Shown: piece by piece, positions 36,611 through 48,259 of the stretch
Position numbering within the stretch: the stretch's first letter is position 1
How the letters are laid out: the number at the start of each line of letters is the position of its first letter
Origin: Phalacrocorax aristotelis
Taxonomy: Eukaryota; Chordata; Aves; Suliformes; Phalacrocoracidae
Reading direction: 5' to 3'
Assembly (NCBI RefSeq): GCF_949628215.1
Contig: NC_134288.1
Span: forward strand, 4,092,001-4,156,000
DNA length: 64,000 nt
Notes under the pieces: model-generated
What the model saw: only the letters and a program-made list of their open reading frames with translations
The model's database searches: none
Told to the model about the DNA's origin: nothing
Position numbers and translations under genes: made by a program

Positions 36611-38030
36611 CAGCACCTGCAGCTCTTGAACAAGTTTCTGCTGCTGAATCTTCTTTTCACTGCATGGCTCCCTTCCATGTTACCCCATCGCCTTGCTACC
36701 AGAGCCTCCAGTCATTTAAAGGGTAGCCTTGGAGTACAGCTAGCCCTTCTCCTGGGAAGGACACCCTCCTTGGGTGCCCTCATGTCTCCAATTGGAGAAC
36801 TTATTCAGCCAGGACATCTCTAACTCCCATTTGGCCCCAGCAGAGATGGATCTCCAGTTATTCTACTATGAAAATAATAAATAACGGGCAGAAAATGTCT
36901 AGCAACGGAGAAGAGACAAAGATAGACACAGACACAAGTCTCCTGTAACCTGCTACATTCCCAAACGAGGCCATGCATTCTCTGTAGCATATTTCAAAAA
37001 ACCCAAAGCCCATTATGAGGAACAATCAGCAGCAGATTTTAATAGATGCATTTTGCACTCAGCTGTCACCATCTGTGTTTCTCCATTAGAAATGCAGAAT
37101 GAATGAGCTCCACAATTACAGCTGTGAGGGTCTGGGAGGCCCAGCACAGCTCTGCAAGCAGCAATCCCTCCTCTCCAACTTGGGAAAGTCTGTCCCTCCA
37201 GCACGGTCAGTTACTGTTGGGGCCACTATTTGGACAAACCCCGCACCCACTCCATGCAAGAGGAGGGTGCTCCCAGGCATGGGGCATCATCCTGCAGCCC
37301 TCATCTCTCCTAGCCGGAGATGTGCAGGCTGTGGGGAGCCCAGTGTTGGGTCGTGGGGGGAGCCCAGCCCCAGGCTGGCACCCCACAAAGGTGCAGGCAG
37401 AAACGATGCACGTTGGCACGAGGCACTTTCAAAGGAGATACAGGGATGCTCCCCGCATGCCTCACATCTTGGAGGGTTGCTGTGCACACTTGCATGGGCT
37501 GATTAAGCCTCAAAGCAGGAATTGAGGCTGCTGGGAGGAAGCTGTGCCTCTCCTTCCAGCGCGATAGCCTGAGCCAAGAGCGAGACCACAGCACGGCCGT
37601 GGTGCCCACCAGGAGGGTCTGTGGGCTGCCCCAAGGCAGCCATACCCCAGCCCCGTGAGCTCAGTGCTCCTGTGCAGAGACTCCAGTGGGCTTCCAGACC
37701 TGCAGCGTGCTCCTGCAGAAAAGGATGGGCTGCGTGGGGCTGCTTGGCCTCGGCACAGGGACACCCCGGGGTGCAGCTGCCTGGCGTGGGAGATCTCAAC
37801 TGGGGAGAGAGGAGAAGGGTGCTCGGCTGGGGGACAGGACCAGTAGGCAAGTTGCACCCCAGAACAGCCCCAAATTGTGTCCAGAGGAAGGAGGGAAGAC
37901 GGGGCTGTGGTTCAGAGATGCCCGGCCGTGAAGGGGCTTCTGTCCTCCCAGGGAGCCAGTGAGGGGCTCGGCGAGGAGAGGGGTGAGCTGGAGGAACCTG
38001 ACAGGATGTGGGAACCCGCAAGCTGGCAGG
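36611..38030. other. GC-richer unique sequence
   Basis: 37100-38020 is GC-rich, with many mutually overlapping frames on both strands and no domain. It ends sharply at the AT-rich copy B element. Confidence 0.5.
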
Positions 38031-38240
38031 ATAATTACTTTTTTAATCAAGTCTTTTCAAAACATCTAATTTTATTACTTTATTCTTCCATTTCAATAGC
38101 AGAACGATTAAGATGGAATCTTAAAGGAATTCTTCACAACAGTAATAATGTCTCATCGCAAGAAGCAGTCTCTGTCTGCTCTGTCCTGCAAATTCTCAGC
38201 ATTTGAATATTAAATATATTCAATATATCAAAAAACTCCA
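38031..38240 (-). repeat. 200-bp inverted-pair element, copy B
   Basis: Reverse complement of the element at 20983-21182. Against copy A it has an extra CAGA (GCAGACAGAGACTG against GCAGAGACTG), lacks two bases after TTGCGAT, and differs at a few single positions (for example ATATTCAAATG against ATATTTAAATG). Near 38052-38072 the two copies diverge by small indels before matching again in TTTTTAATCAAGTC. It starts abruptly after a GC-rich stretch (CGCAAGCTGGCAGG), so the AT-rich block stands out from its left flank. Confidence 0.85.
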
Positions 38241-39854
38241 TTTCGTTCCAGAAAAATAAGAAGGAAAAAAGCCCCACATATAACATAAATTTTCCCCTCT
38301 TTCTGCTGAAAAATAAAAAATGTAAATAACACCCAACTCTTTCTCCTTCCAAACTGCCTTCTCGGGGTGGGGGGGCTAGGACAGTGGGGACTGCATGAGA
38401 AACCTCCAGCATCTGCCAGGCCAGGCACCAGCTCAGATGGAAAATGAAGCTTTCCAAAACTCTGATGCTACAGATCCCTTCCAAGATGTGCCGCTTGGTT
38501 TGGAGGCGGTATGGGCTAGGTTGGTGACTCCCAGTGTGGTGGCTTAGAGGAAGCATCTCCATCAGATCTGGGGAGGAGGACGCCGGCCCCGGTGCCCAGC
38601 ATGGCGTTGGGACCCCATCTGGGGTGCTGCTGCCCCCGGCCACTGTGCTCCAGCCCACTCCAGCAATGTCCAGGTCAATGCTTGTTTTCATCACAAGAGA
38701 CAGCGTCACCTAAATCCGGGGGTCATCAGAGTGCTCCCAAATAACGCAGGCTGTGTTTCCATCCTTGTTTTTCTCCAGGACTGTAAATGGTGAAGGAAAA
38801 AGTGGACAGGAGAGTGACAGTTGCAGGGAAGGAGGAATGTGTTTGCTGTGTGATTTCGGGTTGTTTATGACAGTTCAGTGCTAAGCGTACCTTTCAGACC
38901 TCCGCCTGCTGGGCATGCAGACTAAATAGAAGGGAAAAGGCAAAACCCAAAAGCCTTGTTTTGAAAAACTGCACACGGAAATAAGATAAAATGTTGGAAA
39001 TAAACACAGATGACCCTGAGCTACTGTCTCATCCCAAAAGCATGCATGTAATTTCCTAGCTTGTTTTGCTTTACTTTGCTTTGCTTTTTAAAGGAAAGAG
39101 GTAAAAACAAATTCTACTGTGTTGAACATCCTTTGGATGATTTCCCTTCCTGCCCTGACTCTGTTTGCATCTGCTGCAGAAGCTTCTGTGTAACAGTCCC
39201 AGGTCTCCCCTGGGACAAAACCCACATCTCCATCCCCTGGTGCCTGCAAGCACCACACACAGCTCCGCAAAAGCAGGTGGGAAATGCTCTGTGTGGGTCG
39301 CCAGGAAGCCGGGCACTGCGCTCCCACGCACCCATCCTACAGGCCAGGCCTGTTTCTGGTACCTGCTGCTGGAAAGACACCTCCAGGAGCCATATCTGGC
39401 ATGAACATCTCATGGGAGAAGGACCAGCCCCAGGGAGCCCTCTCCACCTTTGAGAACTGACTCCAGAGGTCTGACGGAGCGTTTCATCCCGAGCCTCAGT
39501 GAAAGTTGATGGGAAACGGCAGCTTAGTGATCCACAGCAATTTAGACACTTGTGATTTCACACCTTTCCTGAATCGCCCATTGCCCCAGGGCAGCTGCTG
39601 GAGCCACTGGTCTGGGGGATGTCCCTGCATCAGCCATTGCCAGGACCCACCCAGGGAACTGCTAGTTTCAGGTCTGAAAACCAAACACCAGGACCTTTTT
39701 AAAGCATGGAAGTATCCAAGTATTTTTGAATAACCAGGGAGAAGTACTTAAGGTTCTTGAAGGGGGAAGGATAACTCAGGTGTTGGGCTGCAGGAGCAAT
39801 CCTCAGCACAGCTGGGTTTATTACTGTGGTCTTCCATAGATGGGTTAGCCTTGA
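38241..39854. other. unique non-coding sequence
   Basis: No gene. A TTTGC-type run occurs at 39063-39088. Overlapping frames at 39061-39453 lack domains. Confidence 0.5.
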
Positions 39855-39910
39855 CGAATTTGCATAGCTTTGCTGTGTCTCAGTTTATCCATCAGCAGGA
39901 TGGCATTTTT
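39855..39910 (+). mobile_element. possible MIR/CORE-SINE fragment
   Basis: CTGTGTCTCAGTTTATCCAT followed by CAGCAGGATGGCAT resembles the phrase in the 3' half of MIR-type SINEs (ctgtgcctcagtttccccatctgtaaaatggg). The preceding CTTGACGAATTTGCATAGC loosely fits the upstream part of that element. The match is short and could be chance. Confidence 0.35.
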
Positions 39911-40069
39911 CAATCCTCCCTTGGGTACCACTTCCCTGGACTGTCTGCAAAACCAGCTGCGGGGGATCCGGGGGTACACATCTGGCCTGCGGCTGGCCAT
40001 TTGCCACCAATCTCCAAAACTCCTCCCCATGCACAGCATGAACTTTCGAGGCATGATGATCTGGTAAGA

Positions 40070-40420
40070 AATACCCTCCTTTCAGCAGTTAATGCAACAA
40101 GCTGTCAACAATATCATTTAGTTTTTGAGGTGAGCCCTGATTTTGGATCAGTAATCTAATGACATAATTCTCTGTTCTGTAATGGTTTCCCCTCTGCATC
40201 AATACTCCCTTAAGATGAGTAATTTTAAATTGATGTCTATCTCTAATAGACTTTCCTCAGGCTCCCCTTACACTAGCTGCCTGAGCTGCTGGTTAGAGAT
40301 TAAAATCTACCCGAGCCTGCCCAGCAGCAGTTCATCAATGACAGTTGTTTCATTAGTTGATGCAAACCCACTTAAAATGAATTCTAATTAAACCAGAAAC
40401 TGAAATCATATATTTTTGGA
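40070..40420. promoter_or_regulatory. candidate conserved non-coding block
   Basis: Unique AT-rich sequence with many homeodomain-like cores: CAGTTAATGC, CAGTAATCTAATGACATAAT, GAGTAATTTTAAATTGATG, TCATTAGTTGATGC, TTCTAATTAAACC. The left edge touches the frame at 39851-40159, which has no domain. One of the better enhancer-like blocks by texture. Confidence 0.3.
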
Positions 40421-42913
40421 ACACTCCTATGCTGGTGGCACACTCTGCTCCACGCTTTGCTTCCAGACCTGGTATTACTCAGTCCCCCGCCTTGTCACTG
40501 TAGATGCAGTATCAGACGATGCTAAATAAATAGCGCTTTCATTAAAGTCTTTGGCAATCCAGCAGCAGATTGAATTATTTGTTCCTCGAGGTTCCCTGTG
40601 CACGTGAATAAGAGGGGAAAAGGGAAGCGAGAAAAAGCCACGAGCTGCTCCAGTGCCACAGGAGCTGCTCCAGTGCTCTCCTCTCCCGGCTGGGTGCAGA
40701 CCAGGGTGCCTGAAAAAGGGATCTGAAGAAGTGGAGGCCCTTGGGGAGCTGCCGGTGGTGGCGAGTGCAGCCAGGCGGGTGCGTGGAGCTGGCACTGCTC
40801 CTCTGCTGGCTCCTTCTCCTGGGAGGGGCTGGCACAACTCGAGAGCCCGCTGCCTGGAGCCAAGCAAGTTTTTGCAAAAAAGAAATGTTATCATTTCTAT
40901 TAAAAAAATGCAGGCTTGGGGCAGTGAAGAAGTAGAAACACAAAAAAATAAAACCCCCAGGAGGAAAACCTTTCCAAAGCCAGCTACAATGATGTTCACA
41001 ATAAAATGTTTCCAGTTTTTTCACTCAAATTTCTTCCCCTGGTTTCTTGGTTTTGCCTCCGGGCGTGAGATGAGGCTCACATACAGAGCGAGTTCTGCCC
41101 CTCAGCTGGGCAGCTGTCCCCGTCCCACAGGAGATGTTGCAGAGATTAGGCTGGGGGCCACTTTCCTGCAGTGCATCTGAGTATCCACAAAGAAATTCCC
41201 TTCGAAGTTCGCTCCTATTGAGTGAATCGTTTGCACCACACAAGTAGAAGGCAGCACTTGAGCCTGCAGCCCATGTAAAGAGCTGGACACCCACAAACAC
41301 CCCCGGGCTGGTGGTGGGTGATCTCCAAAGCGGGTCAGGGTGTGCCTGGCTGCCTGCCCCGTGCCCCCGCCGGCACCCCACGGGGACCAGCCCCGACCTG
41401 CGCTCTGCTTCGATCCAGGATGGCCAGCTGCTCAGCGGATGCAGGGACCACACGGGGTTTAGCAGGCAAACAGGTCACAGGTAAAGAAATCGGTGCTTCT
41501 CAATGTGGACAGTCTGGTGGCACCGGCACCTGGTGGCAGGGGTGGCAGTGGGGGACCCCGGGGGAGCTGCCAGGTTGGTTTGTGTCTCCTTCATCCCCCA
41601 CCACCATCATTTCAGCTTTCTCTCCCTCGCCAGCCCCAGACTCCTCACTTCGTCCATCCCCCTGACACAGTGCTGCAGCAAGAGGCTGTGACAGTCTTGC
41701 CACCAATTTTTTTTTTTAGGAATAGATCCTGCAGCACATCATTTTAGAAATGCAAATGGGTTTGCCTGCAGATTTTCAGGCAGGTGCCAGGGAAGGAGAG
41801 AGATAGACGGAGAGGAATGCTCCGATTTTATCAAAATCAGTTTTCCTGCCCAGGGGAGGATGGAAAACAGCTACTCGGCCTCAGGAAGACGATTCTATTT
41901 AAACCATGGGATCATGTTGTAGCTACTTCTTATTTACCAGACTGGAAAGTTACATTAAGAAGTTATCACTTATCTTGCAGGAGAACAGATTAAGAGTGAA
42001 GGACCGTTCCCTGGTTTGCATACAGCTGCACTTCCCAGGTTACTAAAAAGACAATTGATGTACCAGTTCAGGAAGAAATTTGATTTTCATTATGATACGC
42101 AGGCATCAGGGATTGTATTCTAATGGTCCCCTGTCACCAGTGAAGAGCAAAATGGCCTGTGACCACTGTAATGGAAAAAACGTTTCTGCAATATTTTGCA
42201 TAGCATGGAGGGGTTTTTGTGTTTGGGAGGTTTTTGTGCTTGTAACATCCTGGCGGCAGTATTAAAGGGAATGGCACCTATTTTTTCTAGATAAGGAATT
42301 TTTGGTCTCATAGTGAGAAACTTTTTTCCACACTCACAGAAGCATATTCACATTTGAAATTAACTTTTTAGTTATAAAATAGTGGGTCTTATTTTCAGCA
42401 GTTTCCGGGGGACCTGCTCTCCACACACTCTTATTTGGGCAGGCAAAATAAGATGATTGTATGGAGTTACCTGAATGTGTTTGCGCCCATGAGCTTGAGG
42501 CTGTAGGAAAGCAGCAAGGAGCAAAAAATTATGGTTGGGATTTAACTGGTGTCTCCCTTCCCTGTGGAAAACGTCTGGTTCACAGGGATTGCACCAAAGG
42601 CACGTGAGCACCACAACCTGCCCCAGACCCTGCCTTGAACGTGCAGGCACTGACCCAGTCCTCTCCTTTTCCCGCAACACTCAGTCACTTAATGGAGAGA
42701 AAATGTGAGAACGGACCCTTCACCAGAAGCAGAGATGTGTTTTATCACACGAAGTGGGATCCTCCAGCATCCCACTCTTCATGCCTCATTGGCTGGGCAC
42801 CAGAAGCAGCCAGTCTCGAGGCAGGAATGCACAGATGGCTCACGCCACCCGTGTGAACCAATAGCAATATTGGAATATCGGCTATTCCACACAAATTACT
42901 CAGGAATAATTCC
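40421..42913. other. unique non-coding sequence
   Basis: 41300-41560 is GC-rich without gene features. Frames at 40475-41024 and 40653-41180 overlap on opposite strands and are not credible. Confidence 0.5.
40642..40678 (+). repeat. short tandem duplication, 20-bp period
   Basis: GAGCTGCTCCAGTG occurs at 40642-40655 and again at 40662-40675, spaced by CCACAG. This is a small imperfect duplication in a GC-richer stretch. Confidence 0.85.
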
Positions 42914-42932
42914 CGGGGCGGGGGGGGGGGGG
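42914..42932 (+). repeat. G-rich tract with G13 run
   Basis: GGGGCG is followed by an unbroken G run to 42932, flanked by AATTCCC on the left and GAATTCC on the right. It can form a quadruplex and is prone to length error in sequencing. It sits in an otherwise AT-rich block. Confidence 0.9.
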
Positions 42933-45889
42933 AATTCCTAACCACATTTGTGAATTACAGAAATTATTGATAATTGATAAATTAAAGAATTTCACTATTA
43001 GTTTCCGAATAACAGCAAGAAAGATGTGAAAAATGTAGCAGAAGTGATTCGCTGTGATTTTTTTTTCCTGTTTAATTACTCGACTGCTGTAAAAACTCAA
43101 CCAGGTTTCAAAGGTAACTCAAATTCCCTCATCACTAGACAGCACACAGCCCTTCCCATCTTGTGAACTTCCAGACAGCCGGGCTGAGCAGCTTTCCTTT
43201 AAACCCACCTAAGTTAAAGACAAACAATTTAGGTCCATTGATCTGTAGCTGCGGAGCCTCCTGTTTAAACTCAGGAAGACGGAAGAAGCATAAAGCTAGT
43301 GCATAGGATTTTCTTTGCATTGCTTAGATTAAAGGACATCAGGATGAGTGGTTTCTGTGATGATCAAAAGATTTAACACACTCTGCACCTGTCACAGGTA
43401 CGAGCTCAATTCCTTATAGATAAAAACAGAGTGGAGCTGGCATAGCATGAGAGACTTACAGGAAAGGATGTGCAGGGAGTATATTTAAAGCAGACTGCAT
43501 GAATATAGGATTAAATGTTAGTCTTATATGATAAAATGCTAATTTTACTTAATCAGGCCATTCCCAGCATAGAGTTCCTGTTGATCAGAGCATTGCCCAG
43601 CAGATAGAGTGATGAGGAATTGTCTTCATAGAAATATGAGAAAGTTTCTAAATACTGGTTTGGAAAAAACCCACAGCAAATAACTGCACAGATTAAAGCC
43701 GTTTGCACTAAGGCTCTGTGGCCTCACTAGGGTGGAGTAAATGGGAAGCTCTCTCAATTTGCCATTTCACTCTTCCTCCAGAGGCTCCGAGTTGCTCACA
43801 GGAATGTGGAGTCCCTCCACTTTCGCCGCTCCTAAAATCGGAGTGGAAATCTGGAGGCTGCTGGGGCATGAACAGCCCAGACTTGCCCTCCCCAGGCCTG
43901 ACGGCGAAGTGTATTTCTGTGCTCAGAGGCTGATACTTCTTAGGTGCTGAACTCGGCTCGCGGGAGTGTGGCGCTCCTCGAGGACACTTTTGCAGTTTTT
44001 ACCAATTAACAAAGCTCGTGCCACAAAGTCCCCTCTGTAGCCTGAGCAGCTCTCTGACGCTCACGTTTTCCTCCTGTCGTAGCTGCAACAAGCCTCAAGC
44101 CGAGAAATGATCTGTGCAGGGGGGAGAGAGGACCCGCAGCAAAGTGTGCTGCTGGTGGGAGGGAAACGGAGAGTTTGGCCATGCACCCCCCGCGCACCAG
44201 ACCCACTCTGCAATTGCAATTACCACACAGTTTGCACCGCCATCCGGCAGGGTCTGGCTGGAACTGGCACAGCTGGAGCCTAAAATTTTCACAGCCTGGG
44301 GAAAAAAAGTTGCAAGCTTCAGTATGAAGAGTCAACCTCTCTGAAAAGGAATCCTTTGTCAAGTGATCTTCTAATGTTAAAATTAAATTTCTACATGCTC
44401 GTGGCAAGTTAAAAATAAATAAATTAAGTATAACAATCAGGCAATTAAACAATGCCCAGATAAAGATGGAAACAGGCAGGATGCCAAGGAACAGGCAGTC
44501 AGGTGATGCTAATTTTGTGATACATCACATTTTATACTATTTCTTTCTCGTTACACCTGTCACATCAGTCCCACCGGCCTGTCGTATCCCCAGTCCCCAT
44601 AATGCATCAAAAGGCACTAACGGAGAGGAGAAGGAAGAGCTGACAATGCGACAAGGTGCAGGTGCAGTGCCTCGTTCTCAGGCTACGGCCGGTGGTTTTC
44701 TTTTTTACTCCAGGACACTAAAGCCAGCTCCAAAGTTTTTGTTTCTCTAAGACTTAACTCCTTAACTTCCTAATCCTTTACTGGACATAGAACCCATCTT
44801 ACACAAACAGGGGGGTTTAGGCAGGAAGATGCAGAAGGGGCTGCATGGGATGCGGGCACGAAGCAGAAGTCTCAGGCTGACCTGGCATCCCAGGGAGCAG
44901 GCAGTGCAGATGTGCTTCTCGTGCTTTCATCTGCATGGACCATCCCATGTCATTTCCATACTGTGCACAAGCAGCCCCGCTGTCATGCGGGAATCACGGG
45001 GACCTGGAGACAATGCCTACATTCAGATTTTCAAGTTATCCAAATTGTCAAGAGTAAATGGCTCAGTGATACCTTTTGGAAAAGCCAGCATCAGCCCTGG
45101 AGGAGATTGTGGATATTAAGCAGTTTGACTCTTTGACTAGAGACCTGAACTGTCTTGGATAACCAAATAGTTTGCCCTGAATGTAACTTGTCCTTCGTGA
45201 CATTTGCAAATCTGTGCCTAAGTCCCCTCTCCCAGTCAGTCATCCTTTGAACTCTGCTTTATATTCCTGTTGCGATCATTGCTGGTTGCACCGGGCCAGC
45301 CTGCTGCAGACAGCACGGTGCTGTATAAATTTCAAGAAGGGGATCAAAGCAGCATCACCTTCCTCATCCCATATGAGGGCTGTTTCCCACCCTGGGGTAA
45401 GGGGAATGACCTATGGGCAACATCTGTCCATACAGCGCACACCGATCCCTTTTCTGCAGCAGCCACAGATGTTATTTCTGGTCACAGGCTGTGGACGCCT
45501 ACTCCAGAGGTGGCTGAGCCATAACCCATTGCAACGAGCAGGTTTCCTTGTTCTGATTTCAGCAAGTGCTTCACGGAAGACACAAATTTCAAGCAGAAAT
45601 TCTGCCTCCGGTCGGTCGCTGATGCACAACTCCAACTTACGGCACTTGACAATCCCACCATCATGCCCAAGACACGTGCCTCTCTAAACCTCCTCAGTGG
45701 CCAGATGACTTCTTCTGGGTTTATCCCTCTGCAAAAGCATCCCTCCCTCCCAACGCCTGACATCCAGAGGTGACACAGGAACACTGCTGCAAGCACCCAA
45801 GCGCGGCATTGAGCTGTCTGGTAGGCAGGCACCAGGGGTAGCCCTCATTCATCACTGGGAAATAAAGCCATCCCAATGCTGAGATTGGA
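42933..45889. other. unique non-coding sequence
   Basis: AT-rich at 42940-43110 and 43330-43690, otherwise average. No gene, RNA or recognised repeat. Confidence 0.5.
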
Positions 45890-46170
45890 AAGGGTTATTC
45901 TTCTTGGAGGAAAAAGAATATTTAAGACTGCAAAACTTCCTTTGACAGGGTTGTCTTTTAATTACCCTGTGGAATGATAAAATCCCAGCACTGAAAATGT
46001 GTCTTTACAAATCTCTAGCTGGAGTAATTAGTCCCGTGCCTGGCTCTCCTGAGAGATTATTGCTGCCTTCTTTTCAGATTACTTACCCAAATAGAAGTGG
46101 AATCATTGCTATGTTTGACAGTGAGATATAAAATATCAGATAAAGCTGTTAAAATACTGTTTCACACGCT
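45890..46170. promoter_or_regulatory. candidate conserved non-coding block
   Basis: AT-rich unique sequence with CTTTTAATTACCCTGTGG, GGAGTAATTAGTCCCG, CTTTGACAGGG and AGATATAAAATATCAG (near-palindromic). No coding frame. Confidence 0.25.
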
Positions 46171-47261
46171 GTGTTTCTGCAGAGTAAGGAAGCATCTGCT
46201 CTCTTGGTATCAGCAGCAGAACTGAGCAGAAAATTCACAGCTGAGGGCTGAGATGATGAATCTCACTTCTTTTTTTGTTCCTGGTCATTCCTGGAAAGAT
46301 CCAAGTAATCAAGAATTTAGTCATTATTCAAATGAGTCAAATAATGTTGTTTGCAGCTTGTGTCCCTTTTAAGGCTTGGATGTGCTCGTGGGGTTTTAGG
46401 TCTGGTGAGTCTCCTGCTATGGCCTGGAGAACTCAGCTGGAATACTTGTGTGACAAAGGCAAAGTTGCTCAGTGGTAGCACTGAACCTCGAAAAATCTGT
46501 GTCTTGTAACACCATGCAGACATATTAGCTGGACACCTCTGCAACAGTGTCTCTTTACGCAGAGGTACTTACAGAGGATGCAAAATGTAGGTAGCATCCC
46601 TCCTCTGAATGGTATGAGCTCAGAAGGAAGTTTCTCATTGGATATGGCATAGATCTGTGGTGAAATTTCCCTCAGATAAGTTATGGTTGCTATTTATTAC
46701 TTTCTGGGAAAAAAAAATCCTTCTTCGGGAATTAAAGTGCTTGCTACCTTACGTCAGGCTGTTGAGCTTACAGTGCTCAAAAATGCATTACTGACAATCC
46801 TCATCAGTCGCCGGGCTGGTGTACAGATCACACCCTAGTTATTTCATTCCTTGCTTACCCACAGGACAAATTTATACCCGTGTGCGAGTATTACACAGGC
46901 CTGGTGTAAGCGATGTGCTAGCTGCAGGGGCAAGGGTCACACTGCTGGGGCAGCAGCTCCATCAGGGAAGCAGCGTTCCAGCCTTGCCTCCTTGACAGTC
47001 TGTTCCTTGCCATCTCAAATAAATGTTTTTGTGTAATTCTCACTCCTTCCAAGGCAGATTTGGTGTCTCACTGACTTCTAATATAACCCAGTATCGCAAT
47101 GGAGCCATCCCCTGGGTCACCAGAGTGGTGAAAAGAGCTCAGGCAGCTCCACTAGGATGAAGAATCACCAAGTATCCTGTCCCCGGGGAAATTAAAACCA
47201 TCCTAACACCTTACAAGAATGAACTTTATCAGTCAGAAGTGTGCTCTGAAGGTGTCTATTC
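46171..47261. other. unique non-coding sequence
   Basis: Nothing recognised up to the CR1 fragment at 47262. Confidence 0.5.
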
Positions 47262-47718
47262 CAGCCTATGTGCTCCAGTAGGTCCAGCTGGAGCAAGTTC
47301 CTCAGGGCCTGGTTCAGTCGAGTTTCAAATACCTCCAGGAATGGAGATCCCACAGTGTCTCTGAGTGCCAGTTCCAGTGTTTCACCACCACATGGTGATA
47401 AAATTATTATTCATAACTAAGGAGAACTTCCCTTGCCCCAGCTGGTGCCTCTCAGCCTCCCACTGCGGGCCTCTGGGAAGAGCCTAGACCCATCCTCCAT
47501 GCACCTTCTCACCAGGCAGCAATGAAATCTTCCCCTCACCTTCTCTCTGGGCTGAACAGACCAGACCCAGCTCTGTCCCTCAGCCTCCCTTCATCGACCC
47601 TATCCTGTGCTCCAGCCCTGGCCACCTTGGCAGCAGATGTTGGATCCCGTCCAGCAGGCACTCCAACCAACTTCCTTGTCCCGGGGAGCCCCAAAACAGG
47701 CACAATATGAAATACAAC
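47262..47718 (-). mobile_element. CR1 LINE fragment, minus strand, adjoining tRNA-Glu
   Basis: Read as printed, this stretch follows the antisense of the CR1 3' region. In order it shows a block like GGTCCAGCTGGAGCAAGTT, then CCTCCAGGAATGGAGATCCC, then a caccacca block with an A/T-rich stretch. Next come GCCTCTGGGAAGAG, TCTCTGGGCTGAACAGACC, CCTGTGCTCCAGCCCTGGCC and finally the region matching the CR1 phrase for 'tactgtgtccagttctgggctcc'. That order is the CR1 order in reverse, so the element reads toward lower coordinates. It is diverged and 5' truncated, and the terminal octamer repeat is missing or eroded. Its 5' truncation point lies about 5 bases from the 3' end of the tRNA-Glu gene. The remnant carries no intact reading frame. 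Family assignment rests on remembered CR1 consensus, so subfamily is not given. Confidence 0.85.
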
Positions 47719-47722
47719 TGTT

Positions 47723-47794
47723 TTCCCACACCGGGAGTCGAACCCGGGCTGCCTGGGTGAAAACCAGGAATCCTGACCGCTAGACCATGTGGGA
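47723..47794 (-). tRNA. tRNA-Glu (anticodon TTC)
   Basis: Read on the minus strand, these 72 bases fold into a complete cloverleaf. The acceptor stem has seven perfect pairs (TCCCACA with TGTGGGA) and an A discriminator. The D arm is GTCT/GGAT with an AGCGGTCA loop. The anticodon stem is CCTGG/CCAGG around the loop TTTTCAC, giving anticodon TTC. The T arm is CCGGG/CCCGG with loop TTCGACT. The internal B box reads GGTTCGACTCC. It would decode GAA/GAG glutamate codons in the cytosol. From memory it is close to the common vertebrate Glu-TTC sequence, with about two differences (D loop and variable loop), neither breaking a stem. No intron is seen and no encoded CCA follows the discriminator, as expected for a nuclear gene and unlike a retrocopied mature tRNA. 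The 3' flank runs within a few bases into a CR1 fragment in the same orientation. The first T4 run downstream in sense is at plus 47693-47696, inside that CR1. Confidence 0.95.
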
Positions 47795-48259
47795 CCGCAG
47801 CTGCCCTGCCATCTGCTTGGCTCTGGACTGGCAGGCGCAGCTAGTCCTGCTCCTGGGCTCACGGGCCTGCGGCCATCCCCAGCATCACCCCATCCTTTTC
47901 TTTCCCGGTGCATCCCACAGCCTGAAGGGGGAAAACACTGCAACATAAAAAAGGCAACAGCCTGAGCTCTTTGATCCATCTGGGGCTCTGCTGGGATTCT
48001 CCTGCAGCTCCGTTTCAGAGCTCACGGTGGGACAAGCTTAGTCCAATGAGAGTATTGTTGCATCAAGCACCCCCGGATCACAGTCCCTGGTATCTGCCCA
48101 CACCCAGGCCCTTGCACCCATCTCCCCAGGGAGCTGTGCTGCTGCGGAGCTGCAGGCAAGGTCACGCGTGGGGCCCTGTGGCATTATCAATGATGGTGGC
48201 AGAGCATTGCAGGGGCTAATTCCACCCGGCATGAAGGCGAGTGCACAAGCTGCTTCCCC

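Noticed and set aside
47723..47794. tRNA-Glu as a retrocopy fused to CR1 (template-switch chimera)
   Set aside because: A mature-tRNA retrocopy would normally carry CCA after the discriminator; here AACAG follows and all stems are intact, which favours a real gene.
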